Assembly: GCF_019431355.1 (NCBI RefSeq)
Contig: NZ_CP080269.1
Span: 4,397,001-4,461,000, forward strand
Direction of reading: 5' to 3'
From: Paenibacillus sp. R14(2021)
Lineage (GTDB): Bacteria; Bacillota; Bacilli; Paenibacillales; Paenibacillaceae
DNA: 64,000 nt
Positions 26,600 to 34,852 of the stretch are shown piece after piece. The translations under genes were made by a program, and so were the position numbers. Each line of letters opens with the position of its first letter. The stretch's first letter is position 1. A model generated the notes under the pieces. It did not search any database and was not told the DNA's origin. It was given only the letters and a program-made list of their open reading frames with translations.

Positions 26600-27541
26600 A
26601 TGTCAGACCGGACGACAGGTATCCACCACATTACGGCTTTTGCAAGAGACCCGCAGGAGAATGCGAGTTTCTATACCGGCATCCTGGGGCTTCATTTGGT
26701 GAAGAAGACGGTGAACTTCGATGCCCCGGATACGTATCACTTGTATTTCGGCGACGCGTCCGGCAGCCCGGGCACGGTCATCACGTTCTTCCCTTCCTCG
26801 AAGGCCCGTAAAGGGCGTATCGGCGGAGGCCAAGTGGGCGTCACCACCTTCGTCGTACCGGTCGGTACGATCGCGTATTGGGAGCAGCGTTTCACGGAGC
26901 TCGGCATCGCCTTCAGACATGAGACGAGATTCTCCGAGTCCTATCTTCAATTCACGGATCCCGACGGGCTGCGCCTGGAACTGACGGAGCGGTCGGAGGG
27001 TCCGGTCCGCACGGATACGTATGCCGGTATTCCAGCGGACAAGGCGATTAAGGGCTTCGGCGGCGCCGTCCTGTTCAGCAGAGATTATCTTCAGACGATG
27101 GATGTTCTAGAGCGAGTGCTGGGCCTTGCCAAGGTCGGGGAAGAAGACGGCTTTGCCCGGTTCCAATCGTCCGCGGAGCTCGGCAATCGAATCGACGTTC
27201 CGTTGTCCAATATGGAATGGGGCAGCGGCGGCGTCGGAACCGTCCATCATATTGCTTGGCGTGCAAAGGATAACGAGGAGCATGCGCGTTGGAGAGAGAT
27301 CGTAGCAGCCAGCGGCTATAAACCGACGGAAATCAAGGATCGCCAATACTTCAAAGCCGTGTATTTCCGCGAGCACGGCGGCATTCTCTTTGAAATCGCA
27401 ACAGACGCGCCGGGCTTCGCGAGAGATGAGCGTCAGAATGAGCTGGGTCGGAAGCTTATGCTGCCGGAATGGTTCGAGCCGCGCCGCGCCGAAATTGAAG
27501 CTGTGCTGCAGCCGATTACGATTGAGGAACCGAGTAATTAA
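26600..27541 (+). CDS. Ring-cleavage dioxygenase, MhqO/MhqA type (copy 1)
   Basis: A 313-aa vicinal-oxygen-chelate (glyoxalase-fold) protein made of two tandem beta-alpha-beta modules. Metal-ligand candidates are His9/His10 in GIHHITAFA, His216/His217 in GTVHHIAWRAKD, and Glu265 in GILFEIATD. In bacilli these proteins open hydroquinone or catechol-like rings to detoxify quinones. AAGGAG precedes the ATG. It is 54 nt downstream of doxX and presumably in the same MhqR-controlled transcript. The next gene is a close paralogue. Confidence 0.9.
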   Translation: MSDRTTGIHHITAFARDPQENASFYTGILGLHLVKKTVNFDAPDTYHLYFGDASGSPGTVITFFPSSKARKGRIGGGQVGVTTFVVPVGTIAYWEQRFTELGIAFRHETRFSESYLQFTDPDGLRLELTERSEGPVRTDTYAGIPADKAIKGFGGAVLFSRDYLQTMDVLERVLGLAKVGEEDGFARFQSSAELGNRIDVPLSNMEWGSGGVGTVHHIAWRAKDNEEHARWREIVAASGYKPTEIKDRQYFKAVYFREHGGILFEIATDAPGFARDERQNELGRKLMLPEWFEPRRAEIEAVLQPITIEEPSN

Positions 27542-27625
27542 ATCCTCATGAAGCATTTAGCACCAAATCACAATCACTATTATTTATAACGTCTCGTTAA
27601 CCTAAACATTGAGGAGTGAGTGTAA

Positions 27626-28579
27626 ATGTCATTACAAACGGCAGGTATTCATCACATTACTGCATTTGCAAGAAACCCGCAGGAGAACGTTGATTTCTAC
27701 GCCGGCGTGCTCGGCTTGCGCCTTGTAAAGAAAACGATCAATTTCGACGCACCGGAGGTCTATCACCTGTATTTCGGCGACAAAGCCGGCAGCCCCGGCA
27801 CGATCATTACCTTCTTCCCGTGGCCCGGCTCCCGCAAGGGTGAAATCGGCGGCGGCCAGGTTGGTATTACGGCGTACGTCGTACCTGTAGGCGCGCTTTC
27901 GTTCTGGGAAGAGCGGCTCTCAGGCTTCGGCATTGCCGTGAAGCAAACAGAACGATTCGGGGAGAAGTATCTGCAATTCGATGATAATGAAGGACTGCAT
28001 CTGGAGCTCGTCGAACGTGAGAGCGGAGCAAACAGCGAGTGGTCGTTCGGCGGCATCCCTGCGGACAAAGCGATCAAAGGCTTCGGCGGCGCCGTCTTGT
28101 TCAGCACAAGCTCGGCTAGAACGGTCTCCGTGTTAACGGATGTCCTCGGCTTGAAGAAGGTTGGCGAGGAAGCGGGCTATATCCGTTTGCAAGCGGAAGG
28201 GGACATCGGCAATATCATTGACGTCCCTGCGAAGAATATGGATTGGGGCGTTGGCGGCGCCGGCACGGTTCACCATATCGCTTGGAGAGCCAAGGACTTC
28301 GAAGAGCATGTACAGTGGCAAACCAAAGTAGCTGGCAGCGGCTATCAGCCGACGCCTGTCATCGACCGTCAATATTTCAACGCGATTTATTTCCGCGAAG
28401 GCGGGGGCATCTTATTCGAGATTGCTACTGATCCGCCGGGCTTTGCTAATGACGAAACAGCCGACCAGCTGGGACAGAAGATTATGCTGCCTTCCTGGTT
28501 CGAACCGAACCGCGCTAAAATCGAAGCTAACCTGCTGCCGATTGAGGTTAGGGAGCTGACACCCGGCAAGCGGGAGTAA
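27626..28579 (+). CDS. Ring-cleavage dioxygenase, MhqO/MhqA type (copy 2)
   Basis: A 317-aa paralogue of the preceding gene, sharing nearly every block: GIHHITAFARNPQENVDFY, FDAPEVYHLYFGDKAGSPGT, PADKAIKGFGGAVLFS, GTVHHIAWRAKD and GILFEIATDPPGFA. All three metal-ligand positions are kept, so both copies look active. GAGGAGTGAG precedes the ATG. Tandem duplication suggests dosage increase or divergence in substrate range. Confidence 0.9.
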   Translation: MSLQTAGIHHITAFARNPQENVDFYAGVLGLRLVKKTINFDAPEVYHLYFGDKAGSPGTIITFFPWPGSRKGEIGGGQVGITAYVVPVGALSFWEERLSGFGIAVKQTERFGEKYLQFDDNEGLHLELVERESGANSEWSFGGIPADKAIKGFGGAVLFSTSSARTVSVLTDVLGLKKVGEEAGYIRLQAEGDIGNIIDVPAKNMDWGVGGAGTVHHIAWRAKDFEEHVQWQTKVAGSGYQPTPVIDRQYFNAIYFREGGGILFEIATDPPGFANDETADQLGQKIMLPSWFEPNRAKIEANLLPIEVRELTPGKRE

Positions 28580-28675
28580 GGAATAGAATAGGTGTAAAGT
28601 CGTATGGACGATACAGCCGTCATTTCGTACACTCTCACTGAGGCTTTAACAATTTGCTAACCGTTGGAGGTAACC

Positions 28676-29677
28676 ATGGGTAAAATAGCGATATTCGGTT
28701 TTGGCCGCATCGGCAGACAGCTGCTGCGCGTCGCATTGCAAGAAAAGCTCTTCGTTCCGGTGTCCATCTCGGATATCAGGGACGAGGAGACGCTAGCCGC
28801 ATTATTTGAAGTCGATACAAACTACAAGCGTTGGCCGGAAGAAGTGCAAGCGGAGACGGGGGCTATGGTCATTGGGGGCCGCCATATCAAGTACATCAAT
28901 TCGATGAATGAAGTGCCGGACTGGCGGGCGCTCGGCGTCGACTTGGTCATCGATTGTACGGGAAGAGCCGTTACCCGCTCGGTTGCTCAAATTCACTTGG
29001 ACCGCGGCGCGAAGCATGTGCTCGTCAGTGGGCCAAGCAAGAGTCTCGAGGATTGCGACGCGGTGCTGCTGAAGGGCATCAACCTGGACAAATTCAATCC
29101 GGACGAGCATAAGATCATCAGTATGGCCAGCTGCACGACGAATGCACTAGCGCCTGTGGTGAAGCTTGTACGTGAAAACTTCGGCATCAAATACGGGTTG
29201 TTCTCCACGGTGCATTCCTATACGAATACACAATCGTTGACAGATCAGCCGATGCAGTCCCGCCGTGATTCGTGGGCTGCAGCAGAGAATATCATTCCAT
29301 CGTCCTCCGGAGCAGCGAAGGCGTTGAAGTTCATCTGGAAGGATCTCCAGATTACGGGTAAGGCGTACCGAATTCCGACGCGCACCGGCAGCATTGCAGA
29401 GCTGAACCTGGTTACGGAGAAGCCGTGCACGGCGGAGGAGATCAATGAGATGTTCCGCAGCGCGGCTAAGGAAGGCGACTTGAACGGCGTGCTTGACGTC
29501 TTAGAAGGCGAGTGGGCATCCTCGCGCATCGTCGGCGACTCGCATTCCTCGATCATCGATTTGCCGCTTACGCAGGTGCAAGGGGAGCTAGTCTCCATCG
29601 CAGCGTGGTACGATAATGAATGGGGTTATGCCTCGAGACTAGCCGAGGTTGCGGCTTATCTGGCCAATCGCGCCTAG
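28676..29677 (+). CDS. gap: Glyceraldehyde-3-phosphate dehydrogenase (non-canonical paralogue)
   Basis: A 333-aa protein with the N-terminal Rossmann motif IFGFGRIGRQLLR and the active-site Cys153 in SMASCTTNALAPVVK. The catalytic His is expected in the later TVHSYTNTQSLTD block, followed by AAENIIPSSSGAAKAL and the C-terminal WYDNEWGYASRL. The co-enzyme loop has an Asp (ISDIRD), hinting at NAD preference. The central sequence (TNYKRWPEEVQ) differs from standard glycolytic GapA, and no pgk/tpi genes are adjacent, so this is likely an accessory GAPDH. TTG at 28664 overlaps the ribosome binding site; the ATG at 28676 is used. Confidence 0.92.
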   Translation: MGKIAIFGFGRIGRQLLRVALQEKLFVPVSISDIRDEETLAALFEVDTNYKRWPEEVQAETGAMVIGGRHIKYINSMNEVPDWRALGVDLVIDCTGRAVTRSVAQIHLDRGAKHVLVSGPSKSLEDCDAVLLKGINLDKFNPDEHKIISMASCTTNALAPVVKLVRENFGIKYGLFSTVHSYTNTQSLTDQPMQSRRDSWAAAENIIPSSSGAAKALKFIWKDLQITGKAYRIPTRTGSIAELNLVTEKPCTAEEINEMFRSAAKEGDLNGVLDVLEGEWASSRIVGDSHSSIIDLPLTQVQGELVSIAAWYDNEWGYASRLAEVAAYLANRA

Positions 29678-29716
29678 TACGGGTGAACGAAAGCTCGCCC
29701 TTCATGCAATACCGCT

Positions 29717-29749
29717 AAGGACCTGGAGCGTACCTCCTAGGTCCTTTTT
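29717..29749 (+). terminator. Terminator after gap
   Basis: AAGGACCT-GGAG pairs with CTCC-T-AGGTCCTT (one bulged T), followed by TTT. It overlaps the last codons of the convergent germination gene on the other strand. Confidence 0.75.
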
Positions 29750-30816
29750 GGCTTGAGCAGCGTCAGCGCGGCAAGCAGCAGCGGGATGATTGCCGTAGGG
29801 AGAAGCGCAGAGAACGGAGCGATAGTTGAATTGTAGATGGTCAAGTCATTAAGATGCGGGAAGCTTCGCTGCGCCAGGGCAAAAAACAACAGTCCGATGG
29901 GGAAGATGAAGGGATTCGTCCCCTTGAGACCGAAAATGTGGCCGAACAGTTTTGTAAATAAATACTGAAAAACAATGAGCTCAAACATCGTAAACACGGT
30001 CCAAATGCCGATTATCATGATTTCGATACGCTCCAGGTATTCGCCGAATTTGACGAGCTGAATAGCGGAGAAGAACGGGAATGTTGCACTGTTCATCAGA
30101 TTCATGCCGAGCGAACCGAAGGTCAGATAGGTTGCCGTAAACAGGTAGATCCCGGACAGCGACAGCGGAATCAGCACGCTGAGCAGGGGGCGGCGGTTGT
30201 TCGCTACGCGGGAGAATAGAAAACAGAGCAGGATCGATTTGCCAAAAGGGAAAAAGAAAGAAATCATGCCTCCATAAGCAATCTCGGATGCACTGTGCTG
30301 GAAGGCCGGAAGGAACGGGTTGCAGTTTACGTTGCGATAAATAAAGAGGAAAATGATGGTGATGAAGAATATGAAGATCGGGAGCAGTATTTGAGATGTG
30401 CGTGCGATCGTACCGAGGCCCAGATAGGCTGCATAAGAAACAGTCAACGTGATCAGCAGCATAATTTGACCCGATGGGGTGTTCGGCAGCACCACGACCC
30501 GGTAGAAGGACGTTATCGCAAGGTAAGCCGCGCTTTGAATTTCCAGAATGTAAATCAGAAAGAAGCATAGGGCGAGCTTGGCGATTCCTTTGCCCAGCAA
30601 ACGGTCGAACGCTTCCGCCATGGTCAAGTCCGGATGCTGCAATTGCACATAATACAGCAGAGAAAGAATGAAGAACGTGACGCTGATCCCGATCAGGTCT
30701 GACATCCATACATCCTGCTCGACTAGCTTACCCTCAAGCAGGAACTCGGTAGAGAAGCCCGAGATAACGCTGAACAACAAGCAGCTGAACGAGCCGGGGG
30801 TGATTTTTTCTTGCAT
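29737..30816 (-). CDS. Spore germination receptor B subunit (GerAB/YfkT type permease)
   Basis: A 359-aa integral membrane protein with about ten hydrophobic segments. It begins MQEKITPGSFSCLLF and belongs to the amino-acid-permease-like GerAB family, which sits in the spore inner membrane and forms the germinant-binding subunit of the GerA receptor complex. The frame is open upstream, but the region before 30816 overlaps the D-subunit gene and has no GerAB similarity; AGGAGG lies about 13 nt upstream. It is the last gene of an A-C-D-B operon, the same order as B. subtilis yfkQRST. Confidence 0.9.
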   Translation of the reverse strand: MQEKITPGSFSCLLFSVISGFSTEFLLEGKLVEQDVWMSDLIGISVTFFILSLLYYVQLQHPDLTMAEAFDRLLGKGIAKLALCFFLIYILEIQSAAYLAITSFYRVVVLPNTPSGQIMLLITLTVSYAAYLGLGTIARTSQILLPIFIFFITIIFLFIYRNVNCNPFLPAFQHSASEIAYGGMISFFFPFGKSILLCFLFSRVANNRRPLLSVLIPLSLSGIYLFTATYLTFGSLGMNLMNSATFPFFSAIQLVKFGEYLERIEIMIIGIWTVFTMFELIVFQYLFTKLFGHIFGLKGTNPFIFPIGLLFFALAQRSFPHLNDLTIYNSTIAPFSALLPTAIIPLLLAALTLLKPKRT

Positions 30817-30824
30817 GGCTTGCT

Positions 30825-31067
30825 TCAGCCCTCCTGTTTGATCCCCATTACCTTCAGCATATAGCTGGAGACCGGATGATAAATGTACGTGTAGACGGAT
30901 GCTGCCGTCGGCAAGGCCTTGCCGATGACCGGTGCGCAATAGAGCGCGATAACGCCGCATAGTAGAAGCATCACGATGCCGTCGCGGAAACGCCGGCGTC
31001 TCTGCAACCAGACGCATGTTGCAATTCCGTACGCTAGCGCCGCCAAACAAACGGTATTATTCAGCAT
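30825..31067 (-). CDS. Small germination receptor D subunit (YfkS/GerKD-like)
   Basis: An 80-aa protein with two hydrophobic stretches (NTVCLAALAYGIATCVW and GIVMLLLCGVIALYCAP) separated by QRRRRFRD, the two-transmembrane pattern of the small D proteins found in some germination operons. AAAGGA precedes the ATG at 31067. The gene overlaps the C-subunit gene by 11 bp and ends 8 nt before the B-subunit start, so its place in the operon argues that it is real. D subunits are reported to modulate receptor sensitivity. Confidence 0.75.
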   Translation of the reverse strand: MLNNTVCLAALAYGIATCVWLQRRRRFRDGIVMLLLCGVIALYCAPVIGKALPTAASVYTYIYHPVSSYMLKVMGIKQEG

Positions 31068-32253
31068 ACTGACGTTCCTTTGCGTATTGAATCATGCCTA
31101 CCTTCTCAATCTTGACGTTCACATGAACGGTAACTGGCATGGAGGGGTAGACCTCATCCCAGTTCTGCTTAATGGCTGCCCATCCCGTGGGATGATACTG
31201 CGAGAGCAGCTGCGAGAAGCCGAGCACGTCCGCTCGAATGACATGCTGGAAAGAAGCCAGACTCGCTTGGATCAACCGCTCTATTTCTTTGGAAGCCGCC
31301 TTCTCCATCGATGCAATGACAGCCGGACTGTTAAGCGGCAGCGGCTGCCCGATTTCTCCCAATGCTGCCGATATCGTCAGTGCGATTTCGATGCTGGGCT
31401 TTCCGTGACGAAAGCGGCTGCGGATGGATTGCTTGGATGGCTTGAAGTAGATGGAGGTATCGTGTCCCTTATAGCTGACGACTCTTGGAAATTCGAGATT
31501 CTTCCACCGGTTCCGCTCCGATAATAATTGAATAACGAGCACGTCATCGCCTTGGATCCACTGCTTGAACTTGCCTTTATTGAAAACAGCCCCTCCACGG
31601 AGAGCCAGCGCTTGCTGCGTATCGTTCTTCTGGCGCGTGACGCCAAGTCTTCCGGTTACGAATCCTCTGCAGGGATCGGTGTACCAGTTGGCGACCATCT
31701 GAATGCTCTGCGTCATGCTCTTCCCCCACTCCTTCTCATTGCGAACCTTGCCGAACAGATCATTGGAAAGCAAGTCCCCGCTTTGCGTTCTCACCTTCAG
31801 CTTGTCGGAGGCCTGTCCCTCGGTGACGACCAGATAGCTTGTCAGACGAATTTGCCGGTTGCGCATCAGGAAGTCCATGATCTCGTAGAAGGAGTGAGTG
31901 GCTGCTTCTTCTCCGATCAACACAAATTTATTGTGCTGGAAAATAAGCGTTTTGCCGAGACGGCCTCGCAGGTTTCGGCCTGTATCGATGACGGATTTCC
32001 CGGTGACGCTGGCGGTCCAGCCCGTGAGCTTGCCTGCTTTGTCCGTGCTTAATGCCGTCGGCATGACGTTGTAGGTCGAGAAGGTATAGAGTTTCGTCTG
32101 CTGGTCATAGTCGATTCCAAGCGCCATGACAAGCGCGATGTCGCTGATTTCGATCACATCGGGCGAACAGCCTGAGACAAAGGGGAGGAGCAGGCTCAGC
32201 ATCAGGAGGCTCTTTATCTTCATGCCGGGTAAACGGATTCGGTTGACAGTCAA
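31057..32253 (-). CDS. Spore germination receptor C subunit lipoprotein (GerAC type)
   Basis: A 398-aa lipoprotein with signal peptide and lipobox (LLLPFVSGC, Cys at about residue 29) followed by SPDVIEISDIALVMALGIDYD, the conserved start of GerAC proteins, and the three-domain Ger_AC fold to the C-terminus. It starts at TTG 32253: GGAGG lies 8 nt upstream, inside the end of the A gene, whose stop is 2 nt away. This indicates translational coupling. Confidence 0.92.
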   Translation of the reverse strand: MTVNRIRLPGMKIKSLLMLSLLLPFVSGCSPDVIEISDIALVMALGIDYDQQTKLYTFSTYNVMPTALSTDKAGKLTGWTASVTGKSVIDTGRNLRGRLGKTLIFQHNKFVLIGEEAATHSFYEIMDFLMRNRQIRLTSYLVVTEGQASDKLKVRTQSGDLLSNDLFGKVRNEKEWGKSMTQSIQMVANWYTDPCRGFVTGRLGVTRQKNDTQQALALRGGAVFNKGKFKQWIQGDDVLVIQLLSERNRWKNLEFPRVVSYKGHDTSIYFKPSKQSIRSRFRHGKPSIEIALTISAALGEIGQPLPLNSPAVIASMEKAASKEIERLIQASLASFQHVIRADVLGFSQLLSQYHPTGWAAIKQNWDEVYPSMPVTVHVNVKIEKVGMIQYAKERQYAE

Positions 32254-32254
32254 G

Positions 32255-33697
32255 TCAGGAGCCTCCCTTGTTCCGGGGCCTGTATTTGACAGGCAGTTGG
32301 ATGTAGTTCTGCAGCGTTGTTTTTAATCCGCTGGGGCTGACGGGATTCAGGAACGGCACTCCGCAGGACCGCAGCGAGCACAGATGAAGCACCAGCACAA
32401 GCATCCCGAGGGAGATGCCGAGAACGCCGACATATGCTGCGAGCAGCATGAGTGGAAACCGAAGGATCCGAAACGAGATGGCGGTGCTGAAGGCAGGAAT
32501 CGTGAACGATGCGATGCCTGTCATGGCGACGACGATGACCATGGGACGGGAGACGATCCCGGACTGAACGGCGGCCTCTCCGATAACGAGCGCACCGACG
32601 ATGCTGACGGATTGTCCCACCGCCCGGGGCAGCCGCAGGCTGGCTTCCCGGAGAATTTCGAAAGATACCTCCATCAGGATCGCTTCCACGAACGTAGGAA
32701 ACGGAATGCCTGCTTTCGAGGAGATGAACGCCATCATTAGAGGCGTTGGAATCATCTCCAGATGGAAGGTCGTCAGCGCGATATACAGGGAGGGTCCGAA
32801 CAACGAAATAAACAGCGTGATGAGGCGGAGCACACGCAGGAAGTTGGCAAAATAAAACCGCTCGTATAAGTCTTCGCTCGGATGCAGCATTTCGAAGAAG
32901 GTGGACGGTACAATCAGCGCAATCGGCGTTCCGTCCGCAATGAGCGCGGCTTTGCCCCGGTTTAACGCCGTGACGACCCGATCGGGGCGCTCCGTGTTGA
33001 ACAATTGGGGGATGGGCGACCAGGTGCTGTCTTGAATCCATTCCTCGATCTGCGTATTTACGACCAGGATATCGAGCTGGATGGTCTCCAGTCTTCGCTT
33101 CAATTCGTTCAATAGGTTCGGGTCAGCCTTGTTATCGAGATAGAGCAGTGTAACTTTCGTTTGGCTCTGAGTTCCGATGATGTACGTTATCGTTTTCAGA
33201 TGAGGCGTTTTTAATTTTCGGAAAATCAGGCTTAGGTTGGTATGAAGATCCTCGATAAAGCTCTCGCGCGGGCCTCTGACATTGACTTCGATCTTCGGCT
33301 CCCCGATATTGCGGGTCTCGAAGCCGGGCAGCTTGATTCCGTAGGCGGAGGTGTGTCCTTCTACAAACAGGATGACGCCGGCATCGGTAATGAAGTCTGC
33401 AGCTGCCTTAAGCTCCGGCAGTGTTGTCACGTTGCTAACGGTGTAGAGCGAGTCTAGAATCGCGCCGGCTGAAGCGTTGTTCCGCTGGGTCAGATCCTCG
33501 CTGATTTTGCGAATGATGACTTGATTGAGCGCCTTCTCGTCGATCAATACATTGAGATAGACAAGGACTGCATGCCCGGCTCCCGCGTCCTGGCTGATGT
33601 CCCGGACGACGAGAAAATCGTTATGAATGAATTGCTGCCGAATCGAAAGCACGTTGCGCGCCGCGGAAGCTTGAATGGAGGTATTCGTTTGTTCCAT
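32255..33697 (-). CDS. Spore germination receptor A subunit (GerAA type)
   Basis: A 480-aa protein with the large hydrophilic N-terminal domain of the GerA family (IIRKISEDLTQRN, GVILFVEGHTSAYGIKLPGF, NVRGPRESFIEDLHTNLSLI) and five or so C-terminal membrane helices including PTPLMMAFISSKAGIPFPTFVEA. It is the ligand-gated channel-forming subunit of the receptor in the spore inner membrane. GGTGGGAC precedes the ATG. It is the first gene of the A-C-D-B operon, 54 nt downstream of a sigma-G-type promoter. Confidence 0.95.
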   Translation of the reverse strand: MEQTNTSIQASAARNVLSIRQQFIHNDFLVVRDISQDAGAGHAVLVYLNVLIDEKALNQVIIRKISEDLTQRNNASAGAILDSLYTVSNVTTLPELKAAADFITDAGVILFVEGHTSAYGIKLPGFETRNIGEPKIEVNVRGPRESFIEDLHTNLSLIFRKLKTPHLKTITYIIGTQSQTKVTLLYLDNKADPNLLNELKRRLETIQLDILVVNTQIEEWIQDSTWSPIPQLFNTERPDRVVTALNRGKAALIADGTPIALIVPSTFFEMLHPSEDLYERFYFANFLRVLRLITLFISLFGPSLYIALTTFHLEMIPTPLMMAFISSKAGIPFPTFVEAILMEVSFEILREASLRLPRAVGQSVSIVGALVIGEAAVQSGIVSRPMVIVVAMTGIASFTIPAFSTAISFRILRFPLMLLAAYVGVLGISLGMLVLVLHLCSLRSCGVPFLNPVSPSGLKTTLQNYIQLPVKYRPRNKGGS

Positions 33698-33750
33698 TGT
33701 CCCACCGCCTTGAATCGTTCTGCCCCACAGGCCGCCCCTTGATTACAAAC

Positions 33751-33781
33751 TAGTATGAGGAGAACGTCTGCTTGTTATGCA
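33751..33781 (-). promoter_or_regulatory. Sigma-G-type promoter of the germination operon
   Basis: On the minus strand TGCATA (33776-33781) and CATACTA (33751-33757) are spaced by 18 nt, an exact fit to the forespore sigma-G consensus TGMATA-N17/18-CATACTA. It lies about 54 nt upstream of the A-subunit start, as expected for a receptor made in the developing spore. Confidence 0.8.
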
Positions 33782-33883
33782 ATAATTTGGAAGCGGATCA
33801 GTATTGAAATTGACGAGCTTGTTCCTGCATGAGTAAAATGAATGGAGCTGACCTAAGGTTGTGGCGCGGAAAGAGGCGAAGCA

Positions 33884-34744
33884 ATGGATTCCATCGGATT
33901 GGTGTTGGAAGGCGGGGGCATGCGCGCTGTGTATACGGCGGGGGTGCTGGAATATTTTTTGGAGCATCATATTTATTTCCCCTACACGATCGGCATTTCG
34001 GCGGGGGCATGCGTCGCGACGAGCTACTTTTCCAGGCAGCCGGGGCGTAACCATGTCGTTAACATCGAGTGGGTGACGGACCCGAGATATATTTCGTGGG
34101 GCAATTACTGGAAGAAGGGCGAGCTGTTCGGAATGGATTTTATTTTCGACGAAATTCCGAATAAGCTGGTCCCTTTCGATTATAAAGCCTTTTATGAAAG
34201 CAAAGAAGAATTCGTGGTCGGCACGACGGACTGCGTCACCGGCGAAACGGTGTTCTACCGTAAGAGTGAGCCCGGATTCGATCTCCTGAAGGTGCTGCGG
34301 GCGTCGAGCTCGCTTCCGTTCATTGCTCCGATCGTCGAATACGACGGCAAGCAGCTGCTGGACGGCGGGATTTCGGATCCGATTCCTCTCCGGCAGGCGG
34401 AGAGGGACGGCTACAAGCGCAATGTCGTCGTACTGACACGGGATGCCGGGTACCGAAAATCGCCGAACCGCTTCGCGTGGTTTGTCCGAAGGGCATACCG
34501 CAGGTTCCCGGAATTCGTCAAAGTCATGCTGAAGCGGCATGACATCTATAACGGGACAGCCGCTTATATTAACGAGCAGGAGCAGAGCGGCGCAGCCTTC
34601 GTCATCCGGCCGCAGCAGCCGCTCGAAGTTGGGCGGATGGAGCGGGATCCCGCCAAGCTGAGGGAGCTGTATCTGCAGGGCTACGGGGATGCTAAGCGGC
34701 TCCACCCCGCGCTGAAAGCGTGGGCAGCGGGCGGAGCGGAATAG
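33884..34744 (+). CDS. Patatin-like phospholipase
   Basis: A 286-aa protein with the patatin oxyanion loop GGGMR (residues 10-14), the nucleophile elbow GISAGA (Ser39) and the catalytic Asp160 in LLDGGISDP, giving a complete Ser-Asp dyad. GAAAGAGG precedes the ATG. It has no signal peptide. It is divergent from the germination operon, with 186 nt between starts. Function is probably a cytoplasmic or membrane-associated lipid acyl hydrolase. Confidence 0.92.
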   Translation: MDSIGLVLEGGGMRAVYTAGVLEYFLEHHIYFPYTIGISAGACVATSYFSRQPGRNHVVNIEWVTDPRYISWGNYWKKGELFGMDFIFDEIPNKLVPFDYKAFYESKEEFVVGTTDCVTGETVFYRKSEPGFDLLKVLRASSSLPFIAPIVEYDGKQLLDGGISDPIPLRQAERDGYKRNVVVLTRDAGYRKSPNRFAWFVRRAYRRFPEFVKVMLKRHDIYNGTAAYINEQEQSGAAFVIRPQQPLEVGRMERDPAKLRELYLQGYGDAKRLHPALKAWAAGGAE

Positions 34745-34777
34745 ATGGGGCATGCCGCCGTGAGGCGGGAAAATGCG

Positions 34778-34829
34778 AAGGAGCTGTCTATATTCGGTAT
34801 CATCCGAATGTGGACAGCTCCTTTGTTTG
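34778..34829 (+). terminator. Terminator after patatin gene
   Basis: A long stem, about 20 bp with a few G-U pairs (34778-34797 with 34804-34823), ends in TTTGTTTG. It separates the patatin gene from the convergent LysM gene. Confidence 0.85.
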
Positions 34830-34852
34830 CAGCTGGGCAGAGCGGCTGCTTG

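Noticed and set aside
24024..29677. Genomic island or transferred block covering the quinone-response region
   Set aside because: rpiA and gap are interspersed, base composition looks like the neighbours, and there are no integrase, tRNA or direct-repeat boundaries.
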